Assembly: GCA_026014875.1 (NCBI GenBank)
Contig: JAOZHO010000033.1
Location: 77,256 to 109,444 of the forward strand
Direction: 5' to 3'
From: Candidatus Bathyarchaeota archaeon
GTDB lineage: Archaea; Thermoproteota; Bathyarchaeia; TCS64
DNA: 32,189 nucleotides
Shown piece after piece: positions 31,222 through 32,189 of the stretch; positions within the stretch are counted from its first letter, which is position 1; each line of letters opens with the position of its first letter. Under the pieces are notes generated by a model. The model made no database searches and was not told the DNA's origin. It was given only the letters and a program-made list of their open reading frames with translations. The position numbers and the translations under genes were made by a program.

Positions 31222-32064
31222 ATGGGTGAAAACGGTGGAATAGGTAAGACACTTATGAACCTGCCTACATGGCTGTACTTCGGCCTCATCATCTTAGCGA
31301 TGGGCTATATCACATTGTATCCTCTCGGCTTTCCGATACCAATTTCTGACCAGACAAGATATGTGTATGCCGCGGTGGACGAGTTGCAGCCCGGAGACAT
31401 CTTCTTTGTTGACATGGGCTACGAATCGGGAACCATTGCTTTCATGGAACCGGGAATGGTGGCTATTTTCAGGCACGCTATGACGAATGGAGTCAAGTTA
31501 GTCATTGTGAGCAGCGCCGTTGAAAGTCCGATGCTGGTAGGGCGACTTATGGATAAAGTCAAGCCTGAATCATTCGGATACGTGTATGGCACGGACTGGG
31601 TTCACCTCGGGTACTTTGCCGGAGGCGAGCCCGCATACGCAAGCCTACTCGGGGATATCAACGGCTTGGTCACTGAAGACTATCAGCAGACACCGACGAG
31701 CCAACTACCATTAATGGCAGAACTAGGAGCGCCCACCGCTGACAAAATCGATCTGGTGGGCATCTGGACTGCCGGAGGCGACGTCGTCGAGGGCTGGATT
31801 AGACAGGCTGCAGTAAAGTACGATCTTACATTCATCACCGAGGTGAATGAGATGATGGTGCCCACGATACTGCCCTACTACCCGATAAACTGCGATGGGA
31901 TCATAAACGGCGGTATAGGAGCCGCTGAGTATGAAAACCTATCTGGTTTTGCCGGGGAGGCGATCAAGCTCTCAGACATGATGACCATGGGAGGACTCGT
32001 GGTACTCGTATTCCTGATTCTTGGAAACATCGGCTTCTTAATGACAAAAGGAGGAAAAAGTTAG
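31222..32064 (+). CDS. TM-soluble-TM protein of DUF6754 cluster
   Basis: 280 residues. A helix near 16-34, a soluble alpha/beta domain (about 45-250), and a C-terminal helix (about 254-274). The soluble part has DIFFVDMGYESGT then KLVIVSSAVESP, and later DYQQTP and ILPYYPINCDGIINGGIGAAEYE. I recall a widespread uncharacterised family with the same DYxxTP, PYY and GGxxGAAEYE landmarks. By eye, this layout parallels the DUF6754 protein of the same operon, suggesting an old duplication. ATG 31222 follows a GGAGG at 31207-31211. Function unknown. Confidence 0.75.
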   Translation: MGENGGIGKTLMNLPTWLYFGLIILAMGYITLYPLGFPIPISDQTRYVYAAVDELQPGDIFFVDMGYESGTIAFMEPGMVAIFRHAMTNGVKLVIVSSAVESPMLVGRLMDKVKPESFGYVYGTDWVHLGYFAGGEPAYASLLGDINGLVTEDYQQTPTSQLPLMAELGAPTADKIDLVGIWTAGGDVVEGWIRQAAVKYDLTFITEVNEMMVPTILPYYPINCDGIINGGIGAAEYENLSGFAGEAIKLSDMMTMGGLVVLVFLILGNIGFLMTKGGKS

Positions 32065-32189
32065 ATGGCAGATGTAATCGGACTCTGGATCTCGGCTATC
32101 CTAACGATAATGATCACCACCCTGGCGTGGAAGGACACCCCCGTCTCCAAGACGGCGGAGCACATCTACCTAGGCGTGATTACAGCCAA
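32065..32189 (+). CDS. Membrane protein of DUF6754 cluster (3' partial)
   Basis: The window ends after 41 codons (ATG 32065 right after the previous stop; GGAGG at 32051-32055). The visible part is one membrane helix (about 5-20) and a short loop, ADVIGLWISAILTIMITTLA and then WKDTPVSKTAEHIYL. It has the look of another integral membrane subunit of the same operon. Nothing more can be said without downstream sequence. Confidence 0.65.
   Translation, partial: MADVIGLWISAILTIMITTLAWKDTPVSKTAEHIYLGVITA

Noticed and set aside
1-32189. CRISPR arrays, tRNA or rRNA genes, insertion sequences
   Set aside because: No repeated spacers, cloverleaf-like sequences, transposase motifs or terminal direct repeats were seen on reading both strands.

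Overview
The window looks archaeal. Putative promoters carry TATA-type boxes about 25 bases before short leaders. Shine-Dalgarno motifs are mostly GGTGA or GGAGG, starts are often TTG or GTG, and transcripts end in T-runs. Families such as TIGR04076, DUF2148, DUF362-ferredoxin, TrpB2, AlaX and stand-alone TyrA fit this. High GC and a mix of fermentative, Fe-S and D-amino-acid or amide hydrolases suggest a heterotrophic anaerobe. Bathyarchaeia or a related TACK lineage is my guess, not proven. I see no rRNA, tRNA, CRISPR array, transposase or integrase.

Layout. (1) 1-6063, + strand: a tight five-gene operon of transglutaminase-like protein (5' end cut off by the window), an 8-TM protein, a MoxR AAA+ ATPase, a DUF58 protein and a 7-TM protein. 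This is the MoxR-DUF58-transglutaminase module with two extra membrane partners. (2) 6101-10067: a small zinc-ribbon membrane protein facing away from pyruvate kinase, a structured 3' region, then TrpB2 plus a TIGR04076 protein. (3) 10123-13973, - strand: a TyrA-like dehydrogenase with an apparent frameshift, an acetolactate-synthase-like ThDP enzyme and an M20 peptidase or deacylase. (4) 14193-16218, + strand: an MFS transporter and a zinc-ribbon membrane protein. (5) 16234-25801, - strand: HtpX protease with LemA, AlaX editing protein, a DUF6282 hydrolase, an OYE-type flavoenzyme, a HIT protein, a DUF362-ferredoxin protein, a creatininase-family amidohydrolase, an N-acyl-D-amino-acid deacylase and a DUF2148 protein. 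(6) 26047-28470: a SIMPL-domain protein behind a palindrome-rich promoter, a second TIGR04076 protein and a second MFS transporter. (7) 28870 to the end, + strand and visibly less GC-rich: a 4-TM protein with an acidic tail, then a tight, uncharacterised membrane gene cluster (97-aa protein, DUF6754 protein, 6-TM protein, a TM-soluble-TM protein and a gene cut by the window end).

The most interesting items are as follows. The DUF6754 cluster has two membrane-anchored soluble proteins that look like distant paralogues. The TyrA-like gene has an almost certain single-base frameshift right after its dinucleotide-binding motif. TrpB2 has conserved N-terminal coding sequence that extends about 42 codons beyond any standard start codon. 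The SIMPL gene has an operator-like array of inverted repeats. Assignments rest on reading motifs by eye; no database search was possible.
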